Assembly: GCA_030549495.1 (NCBI GenBank)
Contig: JAUIRK010000819.1
Span: 52,501-116,500, forward strand
Length of the DNA stretch: 64,000 bases
Reading direction: 5' to 3'
Origin: Nectonema munidae
Lineage: Eukaryota; Nematomorpha; Nectonematoida; Nectonematidae
The notes beneath the pieces are model-generated. The model saw only the letters and a list, made by a program, of their open reading frames with translations. It ran no database searches and was not told the DNA's origin. A program made the position numbers and the translations under genes. Shown here piece by piece: positions 25,601-40,600 of the stretch. The stretch's first letter is position 1. The number at the start of each line of letters is the position of its first letter.

Positions 25601-28600
25601 ATAAATAATCAATAATTAAAAAATCAATAGAAAAATATCGAAATATTGATTTAAGAAAATAACCACTTAATATTTTATGTATTACAAGTAAAACAAATTT
25701 CAGGCCGTTGTTTTTCAGACTGTAATAATCTAAGTTGTAATCTAAGGGCTTCTAAAAGCCATGTGGACCATCGAGGTAAAAAAAGAGGAATTATCTTAAT
25801 TTAAATGCACAAAAATATTTAAAGTCCAAAAATATCGTGCCGTAAAAATATTACTTTCTGACTAGAAAAAGCTCCTGAAAAAAGTTAGGGGCTCCGTGCG
25901 ACCTCATCGCTTCTGTATTGTTAAATGGAATGAAGAATTAAAATTAAAGTTTAGGAAAGGGTAAACAATTTTTGGTATTTTTTACTTTATAGCCTGGTTT
26001 CCGGTTTTAGAAAATGTTATACTCTGTATTAATTTGAGACGTATTGTTGTTTTATTTTTAAAACGTTTTCATCGAATTTGATTGCTATTTAAAATATACG
26101 ATTTGAATTGTAAAGATTTGAACTTAATGTGTTAATGTAAGATTTATAGTATTTCTAAAACATCTCGCATCCAATAAGATCTCATGCAATCCACATCTCG
26201 CAGTAATAAGTGAGAATTTGATGATGAACAAGAATCCGTAATTATCAGGATCGTAAGAAAACGTTGATGAAACTCCGATTAAGAACGTGTAGAGTGTAGT
26301 ATAAAAGAACACCTGAACGAATGCGTCTTCTTCGTTTTGTAGATAAGGCATATAAGCATCTTTAATGAGAACCTTCAAATTTCTTGCATGCAAAAAACCA
26401 CACATCCATATAAGCTTGATCAATTTGATTGAGGATATCAATTCTGATATCTGTTCGACAAAATCTATTAAAAAAATAATATAAAAGTAAAATCGATGCA
26501 ATTGTATCGTATATCAAACACCAAACAAATCGAACATGCAAAAAAATAAACGAAACATTCTTTTAGAATACATAAAAAAAGCTTTAGGGTGGAAATAAAT
26601 GTGAAAAGCAAATTAACGATTGAATGATTAAGATGTGAATTTCAGATTCATTATATTCTTTACATTTGATAAAGAAGTTCACACTTTGAAACTATTCGGC
26701 AATCTTAAAAAAATTATGTTTTTCTTTTAGGATAGCTTGATTGATTCTAAATAGCTGGGAACATAAGAGAGGAGGAAAAACAAAGGAAGAAAATTCTTAA
26801 TAAAATAATTAAAATATAAAGATATTAAAATATAAGATAATTAAAATTCAAATGTTTTTCTTATCTAATATTTGAAAAGAAATATCTTCCGTGTATTTTG
26901 CCAATTTTTGATTTTAGATGTTCTCTTTAATTATATTTTAATAAAAAAAATGATAGAAAAACAGAAGAAATCGAGAAAATATTCTGGAATATGAAAATTT
27001 AATAATAATTTTAAAAAATATATTATAAAACTAAAAATGGAAAAAAAAGATTTTTTTTTAATTAAAAAAACTGTTCTGAAATATATGTGATTTTAAAATA
27101 TCCTTTATTGTTTCATCGATTATAAGAATTTTATATAAAGCCAATTTTTAATTTACGAAATAGTAAAGAAAAATCTACAAACCTATTTACACGTAGCCTA
27201 CATCATTTAGTCTAAAATTAGAACATGACTGTAGAAATAACCAAAAACAGCAATTGTGCTTTCTTGATGAAAATCCTCCCATGGTAGCTTTACCTTTACC
27301 TATATAGCGAATATACTGTATATGAGCACACAACAATTTATAAGTGCATAAGATATACATTTATATATTCTTGCTCATTATATGAGAGACTTTTTCTACC
27401 CCCATAACTATTTTTTATATTTCCTAAGCTGCATACCACAACGACTTAATTTTTTTTGAAGAACATGGAATATCAAATCTTTACCTAATCTAGACTTTTC
27501 TTTGCGTTTGGAACAGTTTAACGCGAAATTTCTTTGCAGTTGGATAAAGAAAATTGTTAATTTTGCTGGCAAGTCTACAGCTTTGATCAAATAAAATACG
27601 TCTTCATTAAAGACCCTATTACCAACATCATCCTCATCTGGAAAAATAAGACGATTTATTTCCTTTAAAATAAAAAAAACTGGATTAAAAAGAAGTTTAA
27701 AAAAATTAAAAAAGGAATATACTGATTTTTCAGGTGCATGTGTTGGATGATTAATTGAAATTTCAACGCTTCGATTGCGAATCGCCCTAGAAAGTTCGCC
27801 ATTAGTTGGATCAATCGTCATAAAGAGACGGAACTTATGATGCGGAGTGATTGTTTCAATGGATTTAGCAGAAGTTAAACCTCTTTCAATGATAAAAAGT
27901 TTTCCAAAAGGCTCAAGTAGAGAATTCAAACGATCCACCACAGAAGACCTAATCAGTAATATATAGTTTAAAAATCACTAGTTTTTTTTGTAATGAACCT
28001 CAACAGGTTTTGTAGAATCAGTTAGTTAGTTGGATTGCTTAAGTGCTATTTAAGTGGTTTATGAGTATGAAAAAATAAATTCGTTTTAAAATAACATTTG
28101 TTTAAATAACAGAGATCAATTAAAAAACTGATTTTAACAAAAAAATAAAATAAATTTTAATTTTTCATGTCGTTTAATTAAAGCTAAAAGAAATTTTACC
28201 ATGGCATATATTTCTATAGTCCAAATATAGGGAGCAGACTACTTCTTAATGCCAAGGTAGTTTTATTAAATTACTTAATGTCCGTCTCCTGGGCTAAATC
28301 ATTTTTAAAAATTACAAAAATATTAACTAATAGTTCACGCATTTATCTTATAGCTCATCAGTAAAATTCTTATATTCCAATATATTCCAAACTTTTATAG
28401 CCTTGTTCATCCTGAATGCCCAAAGATTTAGGGGATTTTGCAAACAAATGAATATTGGAGATTAAATCTTTTAGAATTAAGAAAAAATTTCACCATATCT
28501 ACACACAAACAATAAGCATAAGGTTCAAGATTTTGCACTGGTTATTAGAAAGATTATTAAACACAAAACATATATATTCGACCCTAACTTTTTAAAAAAC

Positions 28601-31600
28601 GCAGTCCACTACAAAGAAGACCGTCCAGTCAGGTTGAAAAATCTTCGTTAGACCTTCCATTACAGTGTTAAATCTGCGAATAAAAAGACTCATTAAGTAA
28701 AAAAAATTGAATGCTTTAAAAATTTCCTTATTGCAAAATGGAACTTAAATCAAAATGTAATCTTTCCAATAAGAAAGCCTGCCTTTAAACATCATCATCC
28801 TTATAAATTTCTCATGTACAGCTATCATTAGGTGTTTCAAAGCCTCCCCATCCTTCCTATAAGATCTAGATGATAAGCTGTAGATTTAAATATTTTTCAT
28901 TTGTAAAAGAGGAACTTCTTTTTCACATTCAAAATCCTTTTTGAAGCACCTAATATTATATAATTAAACCACTTCTTAGTTCATTAGAACATGGTAGATC
29001 TTCCATTTAGTCAAGATACATATTTTTTTAATTATTTGTTTTGATCACATGCTCTCTTTTCAATTAGTTTTCAACTTGCTTCCTTCTCTCATACAAATTT
29101 TCAAAAGATTTTATAATACCTTTTGTTTTTTTTAAATAAGTATTTCATACTCAAGATGATTGTAGAAAGTATTATAAGCCAAAACAAAAAAAAAGTATAT
29201 TTTTACTATATACCTAATATGGAGCGATTTTTTGAAAATTTTTTACAGTACTGATTTTCAGGAATACATTATTAATTCAATTGCCACTTCGAGATATTTT
29301 TTAACCGTATTATCCAAAATCCAGTACAGAAATAAAATAAGCATAGTCGATTTGGTATAAAACATATATTTCATGTAAAATTAGAGAGAATATTTTGGGA
29401 TATAGTTTTCAGACATAAACCGCAAATTTAATTGACACTAGCAGTAAAACCTCTAAATGCGAAAACTGTGCTCAGAAATGAAATCATTATGATCTATTTG
29501 CTATAAAAACATATATTTCATGTAAAATTTGAATCAATATTTTTGTTATAGGTATTTTCATATTCAAACTGCAAAAATCGAGTCCATAAATGAAACTAGC
29601 ATGGTTGATTTGGTATAAAAACATATATTTAATTGTAAAATTTGAATGAATGTTTTTGGAGACAATTTTTAGAAGTAAACTGCAAATTTGATTAACACTT
29701 ATAGGTATTTTCACATCCAAAACGTAAAATTTGAAGGAATGTTTTTGGAGACAATTTTCAGAAGTAAACCGCAAATTTGATTAACACTTATAGGTATTTT
29801 CAAATCCTAAATGTAAAAAATGAGTTCAGAAATGAAAACAGGATGACCGATTTGGTATAAAAACATATATTTTATGTAAAATTTGAAAGTATATTTTATT
29901 AGATATATTTTTGATCAATCAAAATTTTGATTGACATTTTCTAAAAAGTAGCCATGATTATTGAAAAAATTAAATATATAAAGTGTTATGCGTTCCAAAC
30001 TGTATATAATTATAAATTTTCAAGGTATTATATAATATAGATCCTAAGTTATAAGGAGTTTAAGTTTTATACATGAAAGGGTCATTCAACTACCATGAAA
30101 ATGGTTTCAAAAGATGGAGCTAGCGATTTTAAGAAAAGTCACAAAATTTGAAAGGATATGATTCAGTCAATTTTCTACAATTAATTTTTTAACGCCCCCC
30201 CCCCCCTAGCACTAATAGGATACAGCAATTTACTCGCCTTTTACAAGATGCAATGCAACTAACACAGTAGCCCTATTTTTACTCCGGGAAACTACACGGA
30301 TTGTGCACATACACATATGTAAGGGTTAAAAATGTTTATAGTATTCATACTAGCATACGAGCACAAAGAGTTTATATTATATGATTGCAAAGCATGTTAT
30401 TTATTTTCTTTCAACGCCTCCCCCCCCCCTCACAACCAAGCCTCATAACGCCCCCTTTTACTCACTCAACGCCGCCGAGTGGGCGCTAGGGACCACTTTG
30501 AGAAACACTGTTATAGATGAATTTCAAGGTTATACTTAGCTAAATTGACATCTTCCAGGAGAATCCAATCGCCGTTCTTGAGAGATGTAACTAAGACACT
30601 GTCCTGCCAAACAAATTTACCATTCAATTTCTCTTCAACTTTTGATTCATTTGCCATTTCACCCATTCCACATATGTCTTTGAATCGTTTGAAGGAAATG
30701 CGTAAGTTGTGAAGGGTTTTGTCCAAATTTGGGTCTAAAAAGTCGTTTTGCATCTCATTCAAAGAAATGAGTAGTATCTCTGTCTCTTCAAACACTCTGA
30801 AGAATTGGACGACAACTTCACTACAACTTTTCCTTTGATCTAAAATTGGTAAGTGAAGTGAAGTAGAGAATGAATTTTAACCAAGAAAATTTAATAGCAT
30901 TAATTAATTTAGAATTTAAGCAGTTGACGAGGTTTCGGAAAAAGCTAGCTGTTTCTGAGCTAAACTCGATTTAGCTTCTTTCCATACAAAATTTTTTAAG
31001 CTTGAGAAAATTTATTAGTTTTTAGTTTATTAGATCTAAACTTTAGAATAAACATTTTTTATAATAAACAATTGCAAAATCAAATTTTATATTTTCGTTA
31101 AAAAATTTGTGAGGTTCAACAAGTTTTGTACAATTTTTTGGTAGAAGGCCTATCCTTTGTGTAATATATATATATTCAAGTCCTAAAATATTTTCAATCA
31201 AAACTTAATTAAATTAACAATAATAAAATAAGTTTTAAATATAAAAAACAATGCAAAAAAACATTTATCGTGCATTTAAAAAAAACTGCAAATAAAATTA
31301 AGAACAGATTTTTCTTAAGTGTAACGTTATTTTTGGAAAACCCCAAGCTTTATTTGTGGATTTTAAATAAAAAAAACGAGCATGGATTTTTCCGGGTTGG
31401 ATAAAATTGTCACCCCAACTGTTGACGTATGATTCGAAACATAACACATGTTATAGGGAAATCTCAAAGCGACAAGTGAAACCGCGATTTAAAATATTTA
31501 TATGAAAACCAGAAAATCAAGACAAAAAATACAATAAAATATTACCTTTGTATTTATTCAGGTTGTTTAAAATGTAAAATGTTTGTAGCAAGGTAGAATT

Positions 31601-34600
31601 ATCAACTAAATTCAAAGTAAGGAATATTTTTTGCAAAATTTTCTTAACAAATGCAATATGCTCTTGGATGAGTTGGTTCATTTGCGACATAACATCAAAC
31701 TTAAAGAAAAAAGAAATAGCGAAGCGAGAATGAATAATGAACGTTTACCTGCTCAAAGCTTCCAATCAACTGCAAAGTGTCGGTTTCTGAGGAAACGGAT
31801 AGTGTGATCAATTTGTTTCCTGTCAGGTGAGACAACAGTTGAATCATGCTACGCTTGCCAGAGCCCTTGATTCCGGATAAAATGACAGGCCAATTCATTT
31901 CAATGCATTTTCCAATCGACTGCAAGTAGGAATACTGAGAAGGAATCAATTTCAAATGCTTCATGCCATAGAGCGGGGAAGAAGTAGAAGATATAGGAAT
32001 AAAGGCATGCCCGATTTGGCAATATTCAGAATTCATGTGAATATCAGGAATCATGTCTACAAAGTTTTTGAAGTTCGGGAAAATTGAAGAGCAAACCGCT
32101 TTTACCGAGCTTTGATCGCGTTTCGACTCCACGCGACAGATATAAAGCATGTTAACGTACGAAGAAGGAATGGTCTAAAATAGAATTAGATTTTATTATG
32201 TACAGAACATAATGACCACAAAAAAGTCAGTGGAGATATTGTCCAAATAGAAAACACATAGAAATTGAGGGGTATGACAGGATCTCTAACGGAAAAAGGA
32301 CGGAACCTTCTAACTAAATATATCAGTTTAATGACGTTTATTAATGACAGCATGATGGGATAAGCCTTTACCATAGAAAAAGCAAAATAATTTTTGCTCT
32401 CCAATACTCTTTGTTATGCACAACTTCTTAAGGAATAGCTTTTTTCATGCATCTTTTAGCAATTCCTAATCAAGTCAAATGAGGCATTTTTCTCCATCTT
32501 CTACCAAAATCTAAACCCAAGGCATCTCTTATCATTTCAAATTTTATTTTTCTTATCACGTGTCCAAACCAACAGACTTTTGCCTTTTAACGTAATTGTT
32601 CATGCAGTTCTAATTTCATCTTTTCATAAAATTTAAGTGGATTCTTTTCTTCAGAGACGGCTATTTTTTTAAGGAAAAGCGGGAATTTTCACTCTGTTTT
32701 TTAAATGTATTTACGCTTAACTCAAGAGAATAAGTGAAAATTGTATATATTGCGCGCATGATTTCAGTCCACGTTGTTACCTCTAAGAGAGATAAAATTT
32801 TTCTAAAATTGTCTAAATTAAATTTATTTTAGAACTTTAAATTTTGATTTTTTTCAGTCGAAATTTTGACACCCGACTAAAGTTTTCCTCGTTTAGTTCT
32901 CGGAATTTTTTCTGGACGCAAAAAAAGAAGATTTAAGTAAATGAATTACGTAGGCGTTGTCACGACAAATCAATTGGCACCATCGAGATAAATCTCTCAG
33001 ATTTAACTCTAAGTTTTGGGGGTAATTTGATGATAATGATTTTCTTTGAATTAAACTTTTTATCTAAAAAGAATGTGAGGAATATAAATATTTGCGAAAA
33101 AAAAAGAAAAGTGAATATCATATAAGCATACTTCTGAATTAAACTTTACCATATCTTCTATAATAAGTGGTGAAATTGATGGATACAGAAATGTGAGAAT
33201 CATGACGTAGTCTTTGTCACACATTTCATCGATATAAACCTTATAAAGAAAAAAAATACTTAAAATTAGAGGAGACAAATATTTTGATAGGAAAAAATGA
33301 AAAAACTTGAATGAATCGATTCAAAAATGAAGCAGGCAGCTGTTTCCTATCTCCTCCTTGATGGTAGGGATTTTGACAAGCGAATATTTTAGTAGTTGTT
33401 GCATCGACAGCAAACTTCATGCATAATTCGGGGATAAAAATTTCTTGCCGATGATCTAGACACGCGTTCAACGCCTCTAACACGGATTGTGAAGCGAGAT
33501 TAATCTTGAAATGATGAAAGCAGTGCAAAAATTAACGATGATAAAATGGAAAGAAATGGTGAAGTGTTCATGGATAGATGGAAGAAATCGAGAATGGCGT
33601 TGAATGTATCGCAAGAAGTCAGCAATCCCTCGTGCAAGAAAAAATTTGAATGTTTATAAAATTATGGTAGAATGTTTTATAACTCCAGTCCAGAGGTGGG
33701 AAACTTTTTTATGGAAGCGCCAAATTAAGAAATTTATTTTCGTTAGTTTAAACCCTAACAGCATGGTATAGTAAAATGAGCAATATTCAAATAGGCAAGA
33801 AAAATTTTTAGAGGAAGCAATATAGTAATAGTATCGATTAAAAGAAAATATTTTTCTTCATCTAAGATTCCGAGTTAGGACATTAAAATTTATTATGCAT
33901 AATCGTTAATAGATTATATTATTATTTATAAAAGTTCATTTTCGAGAAAAATGCTATTCATACAATTGTGCAGTATCTTTCTTTCATTCAATCTCTTTAG
34001 TGCATTCCACAACTATACTTTGATAAGGGAGAATTATGCCACACCTTCTAATAAGACAAAAGGTGTATTATCCAAACTTTTCTGAGGTAAGACAATTTTT
34101 GAATATGTTAAACAGTAAAAGTATGTGTTCACCATAGTGAGATTCCATTAGCTTACAATTATAAATTGAGACTCTGAAAGGAAATTCACCGTTTAGAAAT
34201 GTTGGTTAATGGAGAAATTACTAAATTTAATTAACTTTTCGATCTAACTCAATTTTTTTTTAGTTTTCTCAAATTATTTCTCTTCTCATTTAGTTTAAAA
34301 AAAATTCGAAATTTAACATTTCTAAAATTGTAGATATTTAGACTAAAAAATTGTAGAACACTCAATTTATTAAAATTGCAGTGATTTTTAATTTTATAGA
34401 AAAAATTTTAATGTTATAAGGTTCATATAAAAAAACTTGAAACTTCGGAATTTAAGTTCACGAACGCAAAATTTTTTACTTTCTAGTATTTTCTTGTTTT
34501 TTAATTCCATTAAGCTTGTAATTATCGATATAAATTAATGATTTTGTTAAGAAAACTCCCTCATTTGCCATTTTTCATTGAATAAATGAATGTTTGTTCG

Positions 34601-37600
34601 CTATTGATTTTTCTATAAGGAGGTCAACCAACAAAAATATAAACTATAAAGCAAGCTAGGCGTGTATTGAAATCTAATTAAATAATTATTATAAAACAAA
34701 GCCAAGTCTTAATGTATTGAATATTGTAAAAGATATACCACCATTACCACTAATTGGTTGACAATATAAATAAGTATAAGTAAAGAGATCTCCAAAAGAA
34801 AGGATTACCTCATCTATCACAATCCAGTGTCCATCCTTTAAAGCTTTTAAAAAAGGTCCATCTGTCCATTCGAAGTTACAAGCAGATTCAGAATTTTCTA
34901 CTGGAAGATACGTTCCAAATAAATCACTAACATCCTAAAAATATATGCCAATTTTAGTAAGAAGCATTTCATCAATATCAAAGAAATCTCGTTATAAATA
35001 CATCTTAAAGATTAAAAAAAAATTTTTTTTTAAAAAATTAAAAATTACTCCTCATAAAACTCTCGATATAGAATTTAAAATGTTCTCAATAAAATTGCGC
35101 AGTTCTACAGAATGCTTTTAAAATGAATTAAATAAATTTTTCACTTTCATGCCATTTTATCGAATACGGAGAGTTTCTTTTTATAGAGTAAAAAAATAAA
35201 TTCATTTTTAACTTTAATTCAAAATGAAAGAAAAGAAAAACAACAAACAATTTAAACATGTGATTAAAATATTTCAAATTATAAAAACCGTTTTAAAAAT
35301 AATTACGAGATAAAAAAGTTTCTAATAAGCAAACGAATCTTAATTTTTCAAAAAAAAAAAGGAAGTAAAACAGATGAAAGAAAAAAGAAAGCCATTTCAG
35401 AGGAAATATTTGGAACCAATCAATCATAGTGTAGTATGAATGCCTATACTTTTTAAGTCGATCAAAATTTTTCGCATTAGGGATAAAAAAAAAGTAATGG
35501 TGAATGAATTTAATAACTTTGACAGGCTACATGTGCCCCGAATCTCAAAGTTTTCCAACCTCACACATATGGCATATATTTTAGCATAGTCCTAACTTAG
35601 TTTTCAAAATCATCACTAATACCATTACAGATAAATGAAAAGGTTCATTTTTAGAAGATTACTACAAAAATAATAAACTTTTTCTAAAATAAGTTTAAAT
35701 AAAAAATGAATACATTGAAAGAAATTTTTAGAAGAAAAAAAATTCGCTACTCATGTCGAATAATTAAAGCAATGTTTGCTACTGTTCTAAATCCCTGTTA
35801 GAAAACATACTTACTGTCTGCTCTGACAAGTTAATCCTAACAATGGGATTTAAGGTTAATTCCGCTATCGTAGTGACAAATGAAGTTTTGCCAACACCAG
35901 GAGATCCTGAAAACGGAAAAAATGACATGACTTTCAAAGCGCAAAATGGAAGAAAATAAGGAATTCAACCTTCTAATAAAATAGCCTTGTCCATTGACAT
36001 AGCCCTGAGCAGCTTGAACAGATTATTCAAAACTGTTTCTGACTTGAAAATAAAATCATTTTTGATTGACGTATGTGAAGTGCCTAAATAAAGTATATCA
36101 TAGAAGAATGTTTAAGCGTGTTTAATTAAATTAAAAAGGTCTTCTGTGCATTTAACCTGTTTTACTTGGATAAATAAAATACTATTTTTCTATTTATAAA
36201 ATTCCATTTTTCGATTTATATATCTCAAGAGGATTGCAGGGGAACAAATTCCATAGGAGCACTTAGATCCGACTTCCTCATCGACAGGCATGTATTAACT
36301 AACAAATCATTATAATAAATTTCCACTTTTCTTGGAATGAAGTTGGGAGCGATCAAATTACCGTTCCCCATAAAAAAATTAAAAAAAAGCAAACCAATTG
36401 GATAAAAATGCAAAAAAAATAAATTTTACATTTTGAAAATATTGGCCATTGAATAAATCCACATAAGATGCGAGATTTTTTATGACTTATTGATATATTA
36501 AATATCGATTTACAAAAAAAGTGTTGACCTTATAAATTATGAATTATATACAGTACCAACAAATATATAGTTTAAGGTGCTAAAATTATTTTAAAACATT
36601 CAATATAATATATTTTTAGTTCTTTTCACAAGATTTAACGTTTATTATTAAAATCGGTATAACCAATAAAATATTAAACTATCAAATCAGGGCTTGAACT
36701 AAAGGAATTTTTTTTATCGAAGAGCGAGTGTTTAGTTTATGGAAAAAATTACCCTTCACATTTTTCGATAAGATGTAAGGGAAAACGCCAAATTCTTCTG
36801 TATTATTGATGACAGAAACATCTGAGCTGGTTGTCACAATCAGAGAAGACTCTTCTTCTAGATTAAAGGGTGCACGCAATTGATGGCGAGAAAATTGATT
36901 TTGGATAAATGAGAAGCAGACATGACGAATCTTTTCAATTTCTTGAACCACATGAAGGACTAAAGATTATATTTTTTTCATAGAAAAAGATAAAGTTTGT
37001 TAAAAAATAAATGAACGATTTTATAAATAAAAAAATAATAATAATAGTGCACTAAATAAAAAAATATTCTACTACTAGCGGGTCCCACATGCGTTTTTCG
37101 CTTCGCGCGAAACATAGGAAGCATTTAAGGGTGAAGATTGGCAAGGGTTACACGCACACGAATAACAGATGTTAAGAATAAACGAATCAAAAGAAGTTTT
37201 CACGCTTCGCAATAAACAGTCCAATTGAATCATTGGATGAGAATGCGAAAGACGAAATAGATACCTATTATTGGCGAAATACACACACACGCACATACAC
37301 ACCAGAGCAGTAGTGGGTAAATGCGGCATTTTGCTCAATCTGGTGTGACTCTTATGATTAGCTAATTGTTCCTTAAACAATTTTTGAGTGTGAGCACAAC
37401 ATTCGATGTACAACATGATTCGAGTATTAGCCAGTTAGAAAAGAACAAGATTCCTTCCCCACAAAGAACTCATTTTCTCAAGAATAAAGATTTTTTTGTT
37501 AATTTGGTTTTTAATTTTCCTTTTAAGTTTTTCTGTAAAAGTATGAGATTAAATCAAAAAAATTAAACCTAAATATTAGCATGAGGCTCTTTATGATATT

Positions 37601-40600
37601 AAAAATATTTATGGCTCTTTTTGTCAGCCCCTCCCTGCCCTAGAGTATAAAAAGTAAAAAGGTATGATTTCATCAACTTTTAAAAAAATTCATATTGCCG
37701 AATATCATACAAATATCATATTGGGTAGTTATTATAATTAATAAAATAGGTAAGGAAATAGAAATGAGAAATACACTAATTAGCTTGATAGCTGCTAATA
37801 AAACGAAAAATTCCATGAAATAAAAAAGTGAGTATAAAATATTTCAAACTAACCTATTCCAAGCCTATCTAAGAGAATGAGTTTCAAAGCTTCAGCATAA
37901 ACACTCAAAGAATTCAAACTTCCTGAATTCCAGCGGCAAATGAATTCGGAATAGAGAATTATATCACGGGTATTGAAAAGAATTCTAAGGAAAGAAAATT
38001 ATGAATTGAGTATAAGAGAAAATGAAAGGCTCCATGACTTATTTGTGCAGAGGGCAGGATAGGAAGAAGTGAACCAGTGCTTGAATTCAAGGAATAAAGA
38101 TTCAAAAGAAACTTGTGGATTTGAAATATCACAATCACGGTTACTATGAATTCTAAGATTGATGACTTTAGCAATATCAGAGTCGCTAGATATAGAGGTG
38201 CACCAGACTTCACTAAACCTATTCCTCAAGGAAGGCGACAGCTAAAAAAAAAGGAAAGTGTATATAAAAAGGAATTAAACGGGAAAATGGGAGCATACCT
38301 CTTTTTTACCAAAATCTCCTCCAGGATTCATCGTTGCAAAGAAGATGAATTCTGGGTGTGCTGTTAATTCATACACGGGGTTATCTGTATCGATCATTCC
38401 AATTTCTGCCAAGCATATTTTCTTATCGTCTTCAAGTAAGCTGTTCAGGCGTTCGAGAACAGCGTCATCGGTAAGCGAAATTTCATCCAATAAAAAGGCA
38501 GAACCATTTTTGAGAGAAAGTAAGAGAGGGCCATCGGCCCATTCAAAGAGTTTGGAAGCTGTTTTGGATGGACGAAGTGCACCAAGGAAATCACTAGCAT
38601 CAGTGTTTGAGTGACAATTGATGATCTTTAAATCTTTTTTAAAGTACTGTGATAAGATTTGACATATCGTTGTTTTTCCACATCCCGTTTCTCCAACCAA
38701 TAGCAATGCTTCTCTGTACTTAATCGCGTTCAAGGATAGAATAAGCATTCTTACAAAATTTTTCGTCCAAACTATGCCATTCAATAATTCATTATTCATT
38801 TTTTGAAAATCCTTTTGCAAGTCAATATGTTTTTCGGGAGAAAATAAGAATTCTTCGTTCAAAATACTTTGGGAAATGGAAAATCTTTTTGAAATGACTT
38901 CTGCAACAATATTCCTCTCATTTAAACTTCTTACGCGTCCAGCTAGAAGTAGGTAGCCTTCAAAGAGTAAAAAACCATTTTATAAATTAAACAGGAATTG
39001 TAAATAATAATTAGACTAAGAGAAGAAAAATATTTAGTTTCGGGCTATATTTTAGTTTATGGTAATTTAAAGTTGAACTTTCTGCAGTTATCTGAAGGAA
39101 ACTTGATTCGAGTAGAGTATTCTATTTGAATTCAGATAATTATGTCTTAGCTAAAGTGAAATGCTTATACAGTTGTAAGCAATAATATCAAATTGCAGTT
39201 GATTGGTGAGAATGGTGCTAGAATTAAATAGTCTATGAAAACACACTAAAAGTCTTTGGCGTTTGAATAAGAGAATGCTGAATTTAAGTTAAATCATAAA
39301 TTTTAGATTACAGAAGATGAAAATTTTGGAGAATATTTTTAATTGCTCTAGGAAAAAACTTTCCTTAAAAATAATTAATTCATTTTTTTTAATAATTTTT
39401 AGCCGTTTGGTAATAATTGTAAAATCAATAAAAATGACCATTAGTATAAAAAAAGAGCACATAAAAAAATGGACAAACTTTACATGGACTTATAATTTTG
39501 AGAATTCTCTCATCTAAAATGATTGAGTAAAGTTAATGGGTTTTGTCAAAAACTGGAAAAAAATCGCATCAGATCAAATAGAAATCTTATTTTAACGACA
39601 GTGGCACTTTGAGAAACTGTGCAATCTCACAAAATGGAAAAAGTGAAAGAAATTTTTTCAAGAAGCTGTGAGCAAAAGTAAGAATACCTTGAATCGCTAA
39701 AAACTGGTTCCAGTTAAATAACTTCGCTCTTTTACTGCTCAAACTCTTTTCGGTCGAGTCGAAATGAGAGGCGAAATTATACGAAGATGCATTTTCGTTG
39801 CAGTTGACGTACCTGTAAAATATTAATCAAGAGGATTGAAACAAACAAGTATATAAGAAGGCATGCATATGGTATTACGTACGCTTGACATGGAAGAGGG
39901 TTCAAAAGCGAAAAGAAACGTCATATACCGAAAGGGGATCGTAAAATTGTTTTTTATATGCAATATGTACCAAAATTTGCTAAGTAAAATGCTTTTTTTA
40001 GAAGCAAATGGTATTGTTTATTCACTACTAGATATTTTTGATATTGCATTTGGTACGTTAGAGTAAATTTGAATGGGAAACTGCGATTAACTTCGTACAA
40101 AACGAATTTCACTATAGCCAAGTTTTACTGGGAAACCTCTGTCTCAACTACCCCAATGACTTTTTTAAAACCCCAGAGAGCGGAGTTACTGAAAAAACTT
40201 ATACATCGAAAAAGTTCTAAAAAATTTTTAAAAATAAATATCTACTAGTGTTTGAGGGTAATTTTAAAGCAACTGTTATTGATATTTTTTAACGTCATTC
40301 ACCGCCTATTAAGCTTCACTGAAATTATTCTTTATATTGAGCACATACTTATGCAGAGAACAAGTTTCACGCAAATTATTGCATCGTTTAAGTTGTGACT
40401 TAATATAAACAACGTGTCATCCTTTGTGTCGGATCGACACTGCGAGGGGGAATACAGAAGAGATTTGGGAATTGGGATTAGGAATTGTTATATGATTGTA
40501 AATATATGCTGTAAGCTCATTGTACCTTTTAATTAAAAGGCATCCCTGAGCCAATATTTATTTATATTAACACTATTTAAATGCCTGACATTGACGCAAG

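Larger units (their letters stand above)
27949..30535. other. MDN1 intron 27 with repeats
   Basis: 2.6 kb, AT-rich. Contains the tandem repeat at 29345-29900 and a hAT-type terminus at 30440-30511, both listed separately. No other coding sequence was recognised. Confidence 0.7.

Noticed and set aside
29345-29900. CRISPR-like array
   Set aside because: Repeats are long, uneven and diverged, and the genome is eukaryotic, so this is an ordinary tandem repeat.
37075-37416. Minus-strand open frame of 113 residues, Cys-rich
   Set aside because: It lies inside an MDN1 intron over an (AC)n microsatellite. The composition is repeat-like and no domain is visible.
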